DNA of 64,000 bases from Heracleum sosnowskyi. Its lineage: Eukaryota; Streptophyta; Magnoliopsida; Apiales; Apiaceae. The DNA lies in contig CM061235.1 in NCBI GenBank assembly GCA_030848705.1, positions 138,453,228 through 138,517,227 of the forward strand, given 5' to 3'. Positions 1 through 10,200 of the stretch are shown here, piece by piece. The number at the start of each line of letters is the position of its first letter. The first letter of the stretch is position 1. The notes under the pieces were generated by a model, which saw nothing but the letters and a program-made list of their open reading frames with translations, was not told where the DNA came from and searched no databases. A program made the translations under genes and the position numbers.

Positions 1-317
1 AAGGCATTGTTGTCGGTATGGTTGGGATTGAAGCAGGCAAAGGAGGTAATGTCACCTTCGGATTTGTAGTGGGCGTAGTTGGTAGTGTAGGCAGAGGAGT
101 TGCTGGCTGGCAATGGTGGTAATGCTACATTTGGGAGTGTTGGCATTGCCGGCAATGGTGGGATTGAACCCTTGGGCAATGATGGAATATTTGGCAGTGT
201 TGGTGCTTTAGTTTGAAGCAACTGGCGAGCTCCGGAACTTGCATCTACAGCTGAAAGTGATAGAGCTGCGACCAAAATCAGGATGAAGCAACGCCTGCAA
301 GTGCTGGAAGTAGCCAT
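1..317 (-). pseudogene. Proline-rich secreted (cell-wall type) protein, N-terminal part with a frame break
   Basis: Reading leftward from the ATG at 317 the protein opens with a hydrophobic signal peptide (MATSS.. then ILILVAALSLSAVDA), followed by SSGARQLLQ and a run of Pro-Leu-Pro units such as PTLPNIPSLP and IPPLPAMPTLP. This is the style of PELPK/proline-rich extracellular proteins of plants, secreted to the cell wall. Near position 107 the Pro/Leu pattern leaves this frame and continues in another one (PLPTLPTTPTT.., TLPPLPASIPTIP) to the window edge, while the original frame becomes non-repetitive but stays open. That indicates a one-base insertion or a two-base loss, either real or a sequence error. 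The gene is cut by the window edge, so its length is unknown. The family call is from composition only; start and signal peptide are clear. Confidence 0.6.
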
Positions 318-532
318 ATTGGATTAAGAGCAGAAGGGACTAAGTGAGAGTTTTGAGCTTAGATTTCTTTGTAATTAAGTTGGAAATATGATTTGTACAA
401 GGGTGTTATTAGGTAGTGTTTGATATAGTTCGATACTTCGATGGGATGTTGGTGAGAAAAGTTTCAGATTTTTTCTTTTTTCTCTTTGGTGGTTTTTCTT
501 GCATCTGTATATTATCTATAAGTAGACCATAA
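318..532. other. Upstream region of the proline-rich gene
   Basis: Non-coding sequence between the start of the leftward proline-rich gene and the left end of the Harbinger element. It should hold the promoter and 5' UTR of that gene, but I could not pick out a convincing TATA box. Confidence 0.4.
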
Positions 533-1041
533 GAGCATATGCACCCGGAAGAAAAAATAGTTGATTCACGGGCATTTTCCATGTTATAATAAAGTAGTAT
601 GCATCCCTCTTTTTTTCACTCCATCGATTATTCCACATCAATTGGTCCATGGATTTTCAATGGACTTGCTCATGGTCATCAATTCATGGGACCCACAAAA
701 TAAAACCATTTTTATTTGCATCGGACACTACTAAAAAGATCGTTAAAGAAATGGCATTGTGTCAAGAATCAAGCTAAAGGCATAGTGTAAGTGGTACCAA
801 TTTGGTAGATGAGGTAATTTTTCTTATATACATATTTTAATATGTTATGTATTATTTTGATTTTTAACTTAACATGCACAATTTGTTTGTTTTTTAGATA
901 ATCCAAACTCAAGGATTATATTTCAAGGACATGAATAAGACATTTGACAAATGAGAATGTTATGAAGCAGTTGCATCACATCCTCAATTTGTGGACGTTT
1001 CCACTAATTCTCCTTCGTTTTAACGAAACTTTCCAACACAA

Positions 1042-1581
1042 ATGGAATCACCAATTAATTTGAATAGTGATGATTGTGTTGATGAAGAAGGTTTCACGAC
1101 TCCGGAGTCTAATCGAGAAACGGAAGGTCCTTCTAGTCCGGTTAGACCGATGGGAGTAAAGGCGTCCAAACAAGCAAAAAAAAAAAAAGGAAAACAAGGT
1201 ATGACCAAAAAAGAAGAGATGTCTCTAGCTATTTTCAATAATATGCAATGTAACCAAAAACAACTACTGGAGGCCAACATCAAAAGAGATGAGGAAACCC
1301 TTCAAATGTCGAGGGAGATCTTAGAACTTGAGAAACGGAAGGAAGCAAGGCATGCAAGACTTGATGCTCTAGAGGAACGAAAAGAAGCAAGATTGGCAAA
1401 ACACGAGGCTATTGAAGAATTAAGGAAGCAAACAAAGATCATGACAATGGATACTAGCCAAATGACTCCTAATTCGAAAAGGTGGTTTAAAAGAAAGAAG
1501 ACCGAGATCATGGGACAAGTGAATGAGACTACTAGTGATGGTGTTTATGTTTCTCAATTTGACGATGATTATTATAATTAG
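1042..1581 (+). CDS. Harbinger accessory ORF (Myb-like/NAM-associated C-terminal domain)
   Basis: A 179-residue open frame resembling the C-terminal half of the second protein of PIF/Harbinger elements, which in intact elements has a Myb/SANT-like DNA-binding domain and helps the transposase enter the nucleus and bind ends. Visible features are an acidic N-terminus, a basic KKKKGKQ stretch around residues 45-52, and a long charged helical region (about residues 75-130, ILELEKRKEARHARLDALEE) typical of the NAM-associated domain. Just upstream (about 920-1020) translated pieces such as ECYEAVASHPQFV look like the end of the Myb-like part, but stop codons separate them, so this is a truncated gene. 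It could equally be annotated as a glutathione transferase T3-like hypothetical, a common mislabel of this family. Confidence 0.6.
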   Translation: MESPINLNSDDCVDEEGFTTPESNRETEGPSSPVRPMGVKASKQAKKKKGKQGMTKKEEMSLAIFNNMQCNQKQLLEANIKRDEETLQMSREILELEKRKEARHARLDALEERKEARLAKHEAIEELRKQTKIMTMDTSQMTPNSKRWFKRKKTEIMGQVNETTSDGVYVSQFDDDYYN

Positions 1582-1730
1582 ATTTAGCTATGTTTTTTGT
1601 TTTTTAATTCAACTATGTACTCTGATTTTTAATTTAACTATGTTCGATGCTTTTAAATTCAATCAAAGAAATTTATTTAAATTGTCAAGTTGTACATTTC
1701 AAAAGATAACTATTGATTGGCTTTTATTGC

Positions 1731-2377
1731 CTAGTTGTGCTCTACTAAATCATTTTGAAGCATTGTATGGATATAAGCTGATTCCAAGTTTTCAACACGA
1801 TCCCAAAATGCTTGTTGATTTCTTCCATCTCTTTGTACTGGTTCAAAAGGAATTCGAACACCATTACAATCTACTGGCCCATCATAAACTTGTGATGTTG
1901 ATGGATTCATTAGATCTTCTTCTACAGACTCTACAAATTCATCCTCAACTATCATGTTATGCAATATGATGCAAGTCATCATGATATCTAAGTGCAGCAG
2001 TATTTTTTTTGTTGGGGTAGCAACCCCAATAATCCAATTGCATCTGCTTTTTGATGCCAGTAAGAATCTTAAGTGCAAAGAGTTGTCATGATGCGATTGA
2101 AAACATGAAGACACATTCTATATCTCCGACGGAAGTCGTCTTCACTGAATATTGGACGATCAACGAAATAATCTTCCATGAGATTTTTTCCTCTCGATAG
2201 CCTTTGTCTATGATGATTGGGAGATTTACCAGGCCGTGAACCGCGTCCTTGTGGTTCATCTGAAATATCGATAAAGTCCATAACCATTGCCGCTTCGGTC
2301 ACCATGGTGTTTATGATTTCAGTCTCTTCTTGACTGTGTTGTTGCCTCTGACTCAACAATCTTTTCAATGCATTCAT
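1731..2377 (-). pseudogene. PIF/Harbinger transposase, DDE core deleted
   Basis: Two overlapping open stretches in different frames. The first (2377 to 2069) starts MNALKRLL and ends with FRRRYRMCLHVFNRIM, the N-terminal helix-turn-helix-like region of plant Harbinger transposases. The second (2114 to 1731) contains MTCIILHNMIVEDE, the signature just after the third catalytic residue, and the usual C-terminal tail. The roughly 200-residue central DDE segment that should lie between them is absent, and the junction near 2070-2110 shifts frame. The product cannot be a working transposase. Orientation is opposite to the accessory ORF, as in intact elements. Confidence 0.75.
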
Positions 2378-2784
2378 TGTAACAAAAATTTGTAGTGATT
2401 TTGAGATACTATAATCAGAAGATCATGATATTATTTATAAACAATTTTTCTATCTATAAATTTAGATTAAGACACGTGTCATTACGTGATTCAACAAAAA
2501 TCTTATCAAAAATTTCAATTTATCCACAATCTTATCAAAAATCTAAATTTATCCGACAATTTATCATTGGATCTTATTTGTGGGACCATTAAATAATAGA
2601 GATGAATAAAAATTTATGATATAAAATATAATTATTTATTTGATGAATAGTAACCGATAAATTGATGGAGTTGTATGGGTGCATAAAAAATAACAAAAAA
2701 AGTTAATTCATCATAAATAGTAATCAACTCCATCAATTCAATCCGTGAATTGATGAATCAATGGACTTCATGGTGCATATGCTC

Positions 2785-3259
2785 CAAGAAATTGGGAAAG
2801 GATATAAATATTTGACTTTATCCAACGTGAGAAGTTGAGAAACTTTTAGAAATAACTTATGTCTCATAACTAATACAAAATATAAGTGGTTAAATTCTAT
2901 TTTACTGTATGTTTTTCTTACTTTAGGACATATATCTGATTTCGATTGCATAAATAATTCACGGGGGACTGAACTAACATGGGAAATTATGATATATAGT
3001 ACCCTTATAATTTAATTTTTGTTATAATCCTAAAATTTTCTCAATATTCAAATAAAATATTTTACAAAATTGGGTTTTAGGGTAAAATCAGTTTGGTTTT
3101 TGTTAACAATAATCTATAAATAATTGTACTCGCTGTTTCTTTATACAATGTCATAAGTTAAGAAAGAAGGATTGCCCGGATTACCCTGATCCAGACCGAC
3201 TTTTTGGGGGAATGACTCCCTTTTCGGTTTGTGAGGGTAAATGCTGATATGAAAGTGGT
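2785..3259. other. AT-rich spacer and left half of a gypsy insertion target
   Basis: AT-rich sequence without a gene up to about 3170. From there to 3259 a GC-richer piece (DYPDPDRLFGG in one frame, RFVRVNADMKVV in another) abuts the retrotransposon and continues on its other side at 12832. GTGGT at 3255-3259 is the left copy of the target-site duplication. Confidence 0.5.
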
Positions 3260-3615
3260 TGTTGGAACCAGTTTTCGTCACCTACGTCCGGTCGGATCTG
3301 CAAAGAAGAAGAATGCGAGGGTTGGGCCCCCCGATTCACCTCCGGTGTGAGAATCAGTAACTGGTAGCCTAGGTAGGTAAATTGGACGTACAGAAAATAT
3401 GTGTGTATTGTGAATTGTGTATGAATGAAGATCAAACTTGATTCCCTTCTTTTACCAGTTAGTTCCGATCTCCACGTTTCGGTCATGGATCACGTGTCCC
3501 TTGTCTCTTGACCTAGTCGTTCAATCGTTGGTTAAACGGGCTGGACTCTTCAGTCGGCCCAATAACATTCGTATATTCGATCGGCCCAAGACTCATTGGA
3601 TGTGGGCCTCTAACA
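3260..3615 (-). repeat. 3' LTR of the gypsy element
   Basis: 356-bp repeat identical in length to the copy at 12471-12826, bounded by TG..CA. Six single-base differences from the other copy. It is the 3' LTR because the element is transcribed leftward. Confidence 0.95.
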
Positions 3616-3863
3616 TGTACCTGGACCCAGAACGAAAAGTATTCGGTCAGGGGCCTAATGATCATAATCCATCTTCGAGTAGCTCTCAGGACAAGATTCC
3701 CAACAGACCGAACAAGTTGACAGAAGATATCAACAGACGCGTCCACGTCATCATTAGACAGCTATGGTCATAATTACATAGGTGGACTTACACGTTTCTC
3801 CAGACAAATCACAGCCGTGAATTTCAACAGTTTATATCTCATCCGTCCATTTTCAAATGACAG

Positions 3864-4531
3864 TATAAACATCACAGAACCGCCTTTTCTTTACCATTTC
3901 TAACTCCTGCCTTGAATTTTAAGAAACTTCCTCTCCCAAATACTTTCACTTTTCCGATTTCCGGCGAGCACAACATAGGGGCGCGAGGATCTACATCCAG
4001 GAACCAATCAACCTCTTCCACACTCATTACAAGTAAGTATCTCCTTTTCTACTGCTCCCTTTCGTAAGTTGCAATGTTTTTTCTGTTTCGTTTAACATGC
4101 TTGTAGTATAGCCTTCCATATATGCTTATACATATATCGCGACTTTAGTGTATTCCCCGCACTTCCTAGGTCACCTTAGTGTTTTCCCCGCACTTCCTAG
4201 GTCACCTTAGTGTTTTACTGGGACCATTTTGGTGTTTTACTGGGACCATTTTGGTGTTTTACTGGGACCATTTTAGTGTTTTTAACAACAGACGTGTACC
4301 TGGGTATTTCGTTGAACATAAACACCCTTCGGTCAGCCTTCAAACTCCTAGAACACCCTTCTGACTTTCTTCTGAACCCCGAAATTTTGCCACTTATACT
4401 TATAGGGATTTCCTTCCTTCGGACATGGCCCTCTGTACTCGGTTTTGATCATCCAGCCAATATTTTGATCGTTCAGTCTTTTAATTCATCCGAGTACAAG
4501 GCTAATTTTTGTCCTTTTGCGTTCCCTGCAG
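3864..4531 (+). promoter_or_regulatory. Putative promoter, leader exon and leader intron of the antisense gene
   Basis: A TATA box (TATAAA, 3864-3869, in CAGTATAAACATC) is followed by a C/T-rich leader. ACAA|GTAAGT at 4031-4038 is a strong donor and CCTGCAG| at 4531 a strong acceptor, defining a 499-bp leader intron (4033-4531) just before the ATG. All these signals are on the strand opposite to gag-pol. Inferred from sequence only. Confidence 0.5.
4145..4276. repeat. Two short tandem repeats in the leader intron
   Basis: Two copies of a 31-bp unit (4145-4175 and 4176-4206, one mismatch, core CCCCGCACTTCCTAGGTCACC) are followed by three copies of a 22-bp unit (4211-4232, 4233-4254, 4255-4276, core TTTTACTGGGACCATTTT). 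They lie inside the putative leader intron. Confidence 0.9.
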
Positions 4532-4534
4532 GCG

Positions 4535-6254
4535 ATGGACCAACCCGTGGAGTATGGGCCTTTCTATTCGGCTATGGCCCACTTTAGTGCTTCTCGCTTT
4601 CCTTCTGCTAATCTCAATTTGGTAATGACGGAGGCCGAAGTCCTTAAGATGTCGGGGAAATATGATATTCCGAGCTCTATCTTTCGGACGTATGCAGCGG
4701 ACGAAACCGACTTGATTTATCATGCACCTGCGGTAGAAGAGGAGTTTGGATCATCTACTTTGGGTGTGTCCGAACGAGCATTCTTTTGCGGGCTCCGTCT
4801 GCCTCTTCTGCCTGTTCTGAAAAAACTTCTGAAGTATACTTCAGTAGCTTTGGGCCAGTTGGATCCCAATACCTTCATCCACGTCAATGCCTTCCAAAAT
4901 AGGTGCCTGAAAGCCGGAGTGAGGCCTCGTTTATCCCTTCTGCTGCACCACTTTGATTTTCGGAAGAATGGCAAGAGTGCTGGGTTCTACCAGCTATCCC
5001 GCAGGACTGGCCGACAGGACTGGGATGTCACCAATTCAAGTAATCGAGGAACACATGACCATTGGTTCTACATTAGTGGCCACAAAATGTCTAAGTACTC
5101 TATATGGCGAGAGATCGACCCATCGCTCATTACTGCTCCCGAGCTGAGCAATGAGGATCGGGCGGAGTATTCTCGTCTGTATACTCCCCAAGAACCGAAC
5201 CGCATCCCCTTAGCCGTCAGTAGGGATAGGACATGGCTTCGAGCTCTATGGGGTACCGGTAACACATAATTGCCCTTACATTTTGTTTTCCAATTTTTTA
5301 TTAACTGGTTCTGTTTGCTGATTTTATCTCCATCTCCTTTGCAGTGTCTACCCGTGCCGACATGGTTAAAAGGTAGCAGGCCAAGCAAGCCCAGAGACTT
5401 GCCGAACTAGCAGATAGGCAGGCTGCCGAGGTTACTCCGACGGTGGAAGTTCAGGATGCGGAAGCCTCAGAATCACGACCGGAGCCTCAATCCCCGCCGC
5501 CTGTTGCTGAAGTAGAGATCATAGATTTCACAGTTTCTGAGCCCGATCGTGTCCTCCCGACCGATCCCGACCGATCGGTTCGCTGCTGAAGCTCCTTTGG
5601 CTGCTAAGGAGGTGGGGACGGACTTGTGTCGTGCCTTCATCCTTCTGAGGGATCGGCCTGTGTATGACAAGGTTCCAGCTTCTTTGGTATGTGCTGAGCT
5701 GTTAGGGCACCTCACTATGGTAAGTGTCCTATTTCTATCCTCATCTTCTGTCGTTTCTTTTACTTGTACATGACTTCCTTGTGTTGTGTTTTCAGGCTGT
5801 CCCTTGGGCTGCTTCCCTAGAGCATAAAGCCAAGGACCTTGAGAGTCAGCTGCGCGGGCTCAAGCTGACCGAGGAAAGGGCTGAGGTTGCTGAGGGCCAA
5901 CTTGATTCGTTGCACAAGGAGGTTGCCTCTTTGCAGCAGAGGCTGGCTCAGGTGATGACTGACCGAGATAGTGTCAAGATCGATCTTGATGCTGCCTTCG
6001 TTCGTTTGAACCGGGTTAAGTCAAATTTAAGAGCCTCCAGGAAAGCTGAGAAGAAAGCCCAGAAGCTGGTGCTGATGTCAGAAGACAGAGGTTTTACGGC
6101 CGGCTACGAGGAGGTGATCCGCAAGGCTCACGCCGCTGGGATCGACCATAAGCTTCTCTTGGAGGAGGGAATGGAAGATCCCATCGGGCGTCCTGAGGAG
6201 CCTGATGTCCCTCCCATCGTTAGCTCGAACCCTGAGTCGGAGATGTCCGATTAG
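4535..6254 (+). pseudogene. Antisense extra gene of the gypsy element (putative plant transposon protein), three exons
   Basis: Runs opposite to gag-pol. The ATG at 4535 follows a good acceptor (CCCTGCAG ending at 4531). Exon 1, 4535-5258, encodes the globular domain seen in plant gypsy-type transposon proteins (GVSERAFFCGLRLPLLP, KNGKSAGFYQLS). Introns 5259-5344 and 5720-5795 have GT..AG borders. Exon 2 (5345-5719) is low-complexity, rich in Pro, Glu and Ala; exon 3 (5796-6254) is a coiled coil (LEHKAKDLESQLRGL) ending in an acidic tail and TAG. Two lesions break it: an in-frame TAG at 5374 and a 10-bp tandem duplication (CCCGACCGAT at 5556-5565 and 5566-5575) that shifts the frame. Additional antisense ORFs are known in Tat elements; their function is unknown. 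Confidence 0.7.
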
Positions 6255-6964
6255 ATTTAGCATCCTTTTATTATTACCTTTATAATTTAACATTTGGCCT
6301 TCGGGTCTGTTTCAACTCTTGCCTTCGGGCTTATATTTATTAAACTTTTGCGTTTTCATTCACATGCTGTGTTTGGCGTTTGATCATACTTGCTTTAGGT
6401 CTTATTTGATTGCCTTAGCTTTTTCTTTATAATACCTCTTCGGCCTAATGATTTGCCTTGGTATTTCTCGTTGTCACACATCTTCGGCTTAATCTTTTGC
6501 CTTGGTGTTTTTTATTTGTAACACATCTTTGGCTTTGTGTTTTGCCTTAGTGTTTTTTGTCTAGGTTTACCTTTGGTATGCACGTTAATTCGTCATACCT
6601 CTTCGGCAAGTTTGTCCCTTTAATATTTTGATAAAGTGGAAGTATATATCAAAATATTAACAGTTTTGGGGCTGACAACGAAACAGGAATTGCAAGCTCA
6701 TAACTTCCTTTCAAATGCCCTGAAGTATGGGCTTGGAATTTTTATGCTAGCGCAGTTCCTTCGTTCACTCTATTCCAATTTTGCATTTACTATCCATCAT
6801 CTTAAAATAAATATGCTGAAGTAAATATGCTCAAGTTGACATAAAGGAATTCGAGTAAACGATATTGGAAATAAACCTTCTGTTTTCATTCATACTGAAG
6901 TAAAATATGCTGAATCAAGGTTGTTGAAAGCAAAACAATAAAAGAACGAGGATTTTCGATAGGC
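6255..6964. other. Region between the antisense gene and the end of pol, with degenerate repeats
   Basis: Probably the 3' UTR of the antisense gene and the tail of the element. At about 6430-6560 a 45-bp unit occurs about three times in decayed form, each with CTTCGGC or CTTTGGC, then TTTTGCCTT and TGTTTTTT. No other gene is seen. Confidence 0.5.
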
Positions 6965-7213
6965 TTACTGGTAGAACCTACGAAGGCGTGAAGCATGCCA
7001 AGTGTTTTTTATCCTGGAGCCGTCCATTGTGGATAGTTTGTATGTCCCTGGTCGAACTACTTCAACCACTGTGTAGGGGCCCTCCCAATTGGGCATCAGC
7101 TTCCCCTGCTTGGTCGGCATGGATGTTGCTAGCTCTCTGAGAACGAGATCTCCAACTTGGAAGGATCTTTTCTTTACGCCAGCGTCGTAGTACTGAGCCG
7201 CCTGAAGCTGGTA

Positions 7214-10200
7214 TCAGACGTTCCGCTGATGGGCTGCCTCTCTTTCTTCAACCACCATATCAACATTAGCTCGTAGACTGAATTCGTTGCTTTCCACATT
7301 GAACACCTGTGTTCGGTAGGACTCCATTCCGACTTCGGTTGGCATCAATGCATCTGTCCCAAATGCCAATCTGAATGGGGTTTCCCCGGTCGAGGACCTG
7401 GGAGTTGTTCGGTAAGCCCAAAGAACGTAGGGTAATTCTTCTGCCCACATACCTTTAACATCTCCTAGCCGCTTCTTTATACCATCGAAGATAATCTTAT
7501 TTGCTGCTTCAATAGCTCTGTTTCCTTGTGGATGTCCGACTGAACTAAACTTCTGCTGTATTCCAAATTTAGCCAGAAACTTCCTGAACTTACTGCCGAT
7601 GAATTGAGTTCCATTATCGGACACGCAGATCATCGGAATGCCAAACCTTAGGATTATCTGTTCCAACATGAACTTTTTGGCTGCCTCTTCAGTTATGGCT
7701 GACAACGGTCGGGCTTCCACCCATTTGGTCATGTAGTCAACGGCTACAATGCAATACTTAGCCTGCTTGGTACTGGTGGGTAGAATTCCTACAATGTCCA
7801 CAGCCCACATTGCAAAAGGAATGGGATTGAGGATCGATGACATTTCTTCCGGGGGTTGCTTCGGTACAGTGCTGAACAGCTGGCACTGTCTGCATTTCTT
7901 CGAGTAAAGTTTGGCGTCTTCCCTTACGGTCGGCCAAAAGAACCCTTGTCTGAGGATTTTGAAGGCTAGTGATCGTCCTGCCAAATGCTCCCCACAGATT
8001 CCTTCGTGCACTGTTTCTAACACTAACCTTTGATCTTCAGGGTCCAGACATTTGAGGAGAGGTTGTGTAGCCGATCGTCTGAACAATTGTCCCCCTACTA
8101 AGGTGTAGCTGGCTGAACGATATTTCACCTTTTGTGCTTCCTTTTTGTCTAATGGCACTACTCCTTTCTCCAAGAAGGCCCTGATGGGGGTCATCCAATT
8201 GATTCCTTGATGGATTTCCAAACATTGCTTTTTGTCGATCGAAGGGATTTTTACTTCGGTCAGGTATATCGAGCCCATCAGATTCTGGGTTTCCGCTGAG
8301 GCAAGCCTAGACAATGCATCTGCCCTGCTGTTATTTTCTCTGGCTACCTGGCTTAGTTCAAACGACTCAAAATGAAGTGAAGTTTCACGTACCTTGGCAG
8401 TGTATGCCTTCGTTCGGGGGTCTTTTTGACCATACTCCCCGGAAAATTGCTTCACCGCTAGCATGGAATCGCTAAATACCCTTACATGTTTTACCTCTAG
8501 GCTCCGTGCCAAGGAGAGCCCTGCCAGTAATGCTTCATATTCAGCCTCATTGTTGGTCAGGGGAAAGGTGAACCTGATAGCCTGACAAATTTCAAAACCG
8601 TCTGGGCTGATAAGGATCATACCGGCCCTATACTTCATTTTTGTGACCGAACCATCCACAAAAAGCTTCCATTTCCCAGGTGACTGAATGACCTGTTCCT
8701 CCGGCGTCAAGTCCTTTGGTCCTGAGAAAGAACATTCTACCAAGAAGTCGTCCAGTGCTTGGGCTTTGATGGCGGTCCGGGGCACAAATTCCAAGTCATA
8801 TTCTCCTAGCTCTACCGACCAAGTCACGACTCTGCCCGAAGCTTCCGGTCTTTGAAGGATCTTTTTGAGTGGTTGATCAGTAACCACTTGTACAGTTCTT
8901 CCTTGAAAATAATGGCGTAGCTTCCTTGATGCCACCACTAGTCCGAAGGCGAATTTTTCAGTATTGGGGTATCTTGTTTCCGCATCTTTAAGCATGCGCG
9001 AGACATAGAACACTGGGTGCTGATTCTTTTCGTGTTCCTTGACTAGCACAGCCCCTACCGTTCGGTCATTCACCGCTAAGTAGAGTTGCAGTGTCTCTTT
9101 GGGGTCGGGCCTCATCAGGTGTGGGGCTTTGACCAGATATTCTTTAACTTCTTCAAATGCCTTCTGGCAGTCCGATCCCCATTCAAAGTTTTTTGACCCC
9201 CGGAGTACTTCGAAGAACGGTAGGGCTTTCTCGGCCGATCGGGAAATGAACCTTCTCAAAGCAGCCAATCGCCCAGTTAATTTCTGAATGTCCCTGATCG
9301 TCTTCGGTGCCTCCATATCAATCACTGCCTTGATCTTCTCAGGGTTGGCCTCTATCCCTCTGGCACTTACCATGTATCCCAGAAACTTGCCACTGACAAC
9401 TCCGAACGTGCACTTGCTTGGATTAATTTTCATATTATTTCTCCTGAGTGTTTCAAAACACTCTTTCAGGTCCTCTGCATGGTCTTTAAACATGGATTTC
9501 ACGATCATATCGTCCACATAGCATTCCATGTTCCGACCGATCTGTTGCTTGAAAACTTTGTTGATCATTTTCTGGAAGGCCGCCCCTGCATTCTTCAGCC
9601 CGAAGGGCATCTTGATGTATGCATATGTACCTTTGGGCGTGATGAATGCTGTCTTTGGAATATCCTCGGCATTCATGGCAATTTGATGATATCCAGAAAA
9701 AGCATCTAAAAAGCTAAGCACCTGGTGTCCTGAGGTTGCGTCTATTAACTGGTCAATGTTGGGTAGGGGGTAATGATCCTTCGGACAGGCTTTGTTCAGG
9801 TCGGTGTAGTCGACGCACATTCTCCATTTGTTGTTCGACTTCTTGACTACCACCACATTCGCCAGCCAGTCCGGATACTCAATTTCCTCAATGAACTTAG
9901 CTTCCAACAACTTTTCCACTTCGGCCTGGATGACTTGTTGCCTTTCCATGGCGAAATTCCTTTTCTTCTGCTTAACAGGCTTTGCATCGGGGTTAACGCT
10001 AAGACAATGTTTTGCAACCGAAGGGTCTAGGCCTGGCATGTCCTCCGGTCCCCACGCGAACACATCGTGGTACTGTCTGATCACTTCAATAACCTTCTTT
10101 TTTAACTCAGGCTCCATGTTTTTGCCTATTTGGATCATTTTCCCCGACTGCCCGACATACAGTTCTACTTCTTCTGTCTCAGTTGCTGGTTCGGCTATAG

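Larger units (their letters stand above)
533..2784. mobile_element. Internally deleted PIF/Harbinger DNA transposon
   Basis: The ends are matching terminal inverted repeats: GAGCATATGCACC at 533-545 and its complement GGTGCATATGCTC at 2772-2784, with imperfect matching continuing inward (TTGATTCACGG against TTCACGGATTG). Flanking triplets are TAA on the left and CAA on the right, close to the TWA target duplication of PIF/Harbinger elements. Inside are the two genes expected of this superfamily in divergent style: a Myb/NAM-associated ORF on plus (1042-1581) and transposase pieces on minus (1731-2377). The transposase lacks its central catalytic part, so the copy is non-autonomous. Confidence 0.8.
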
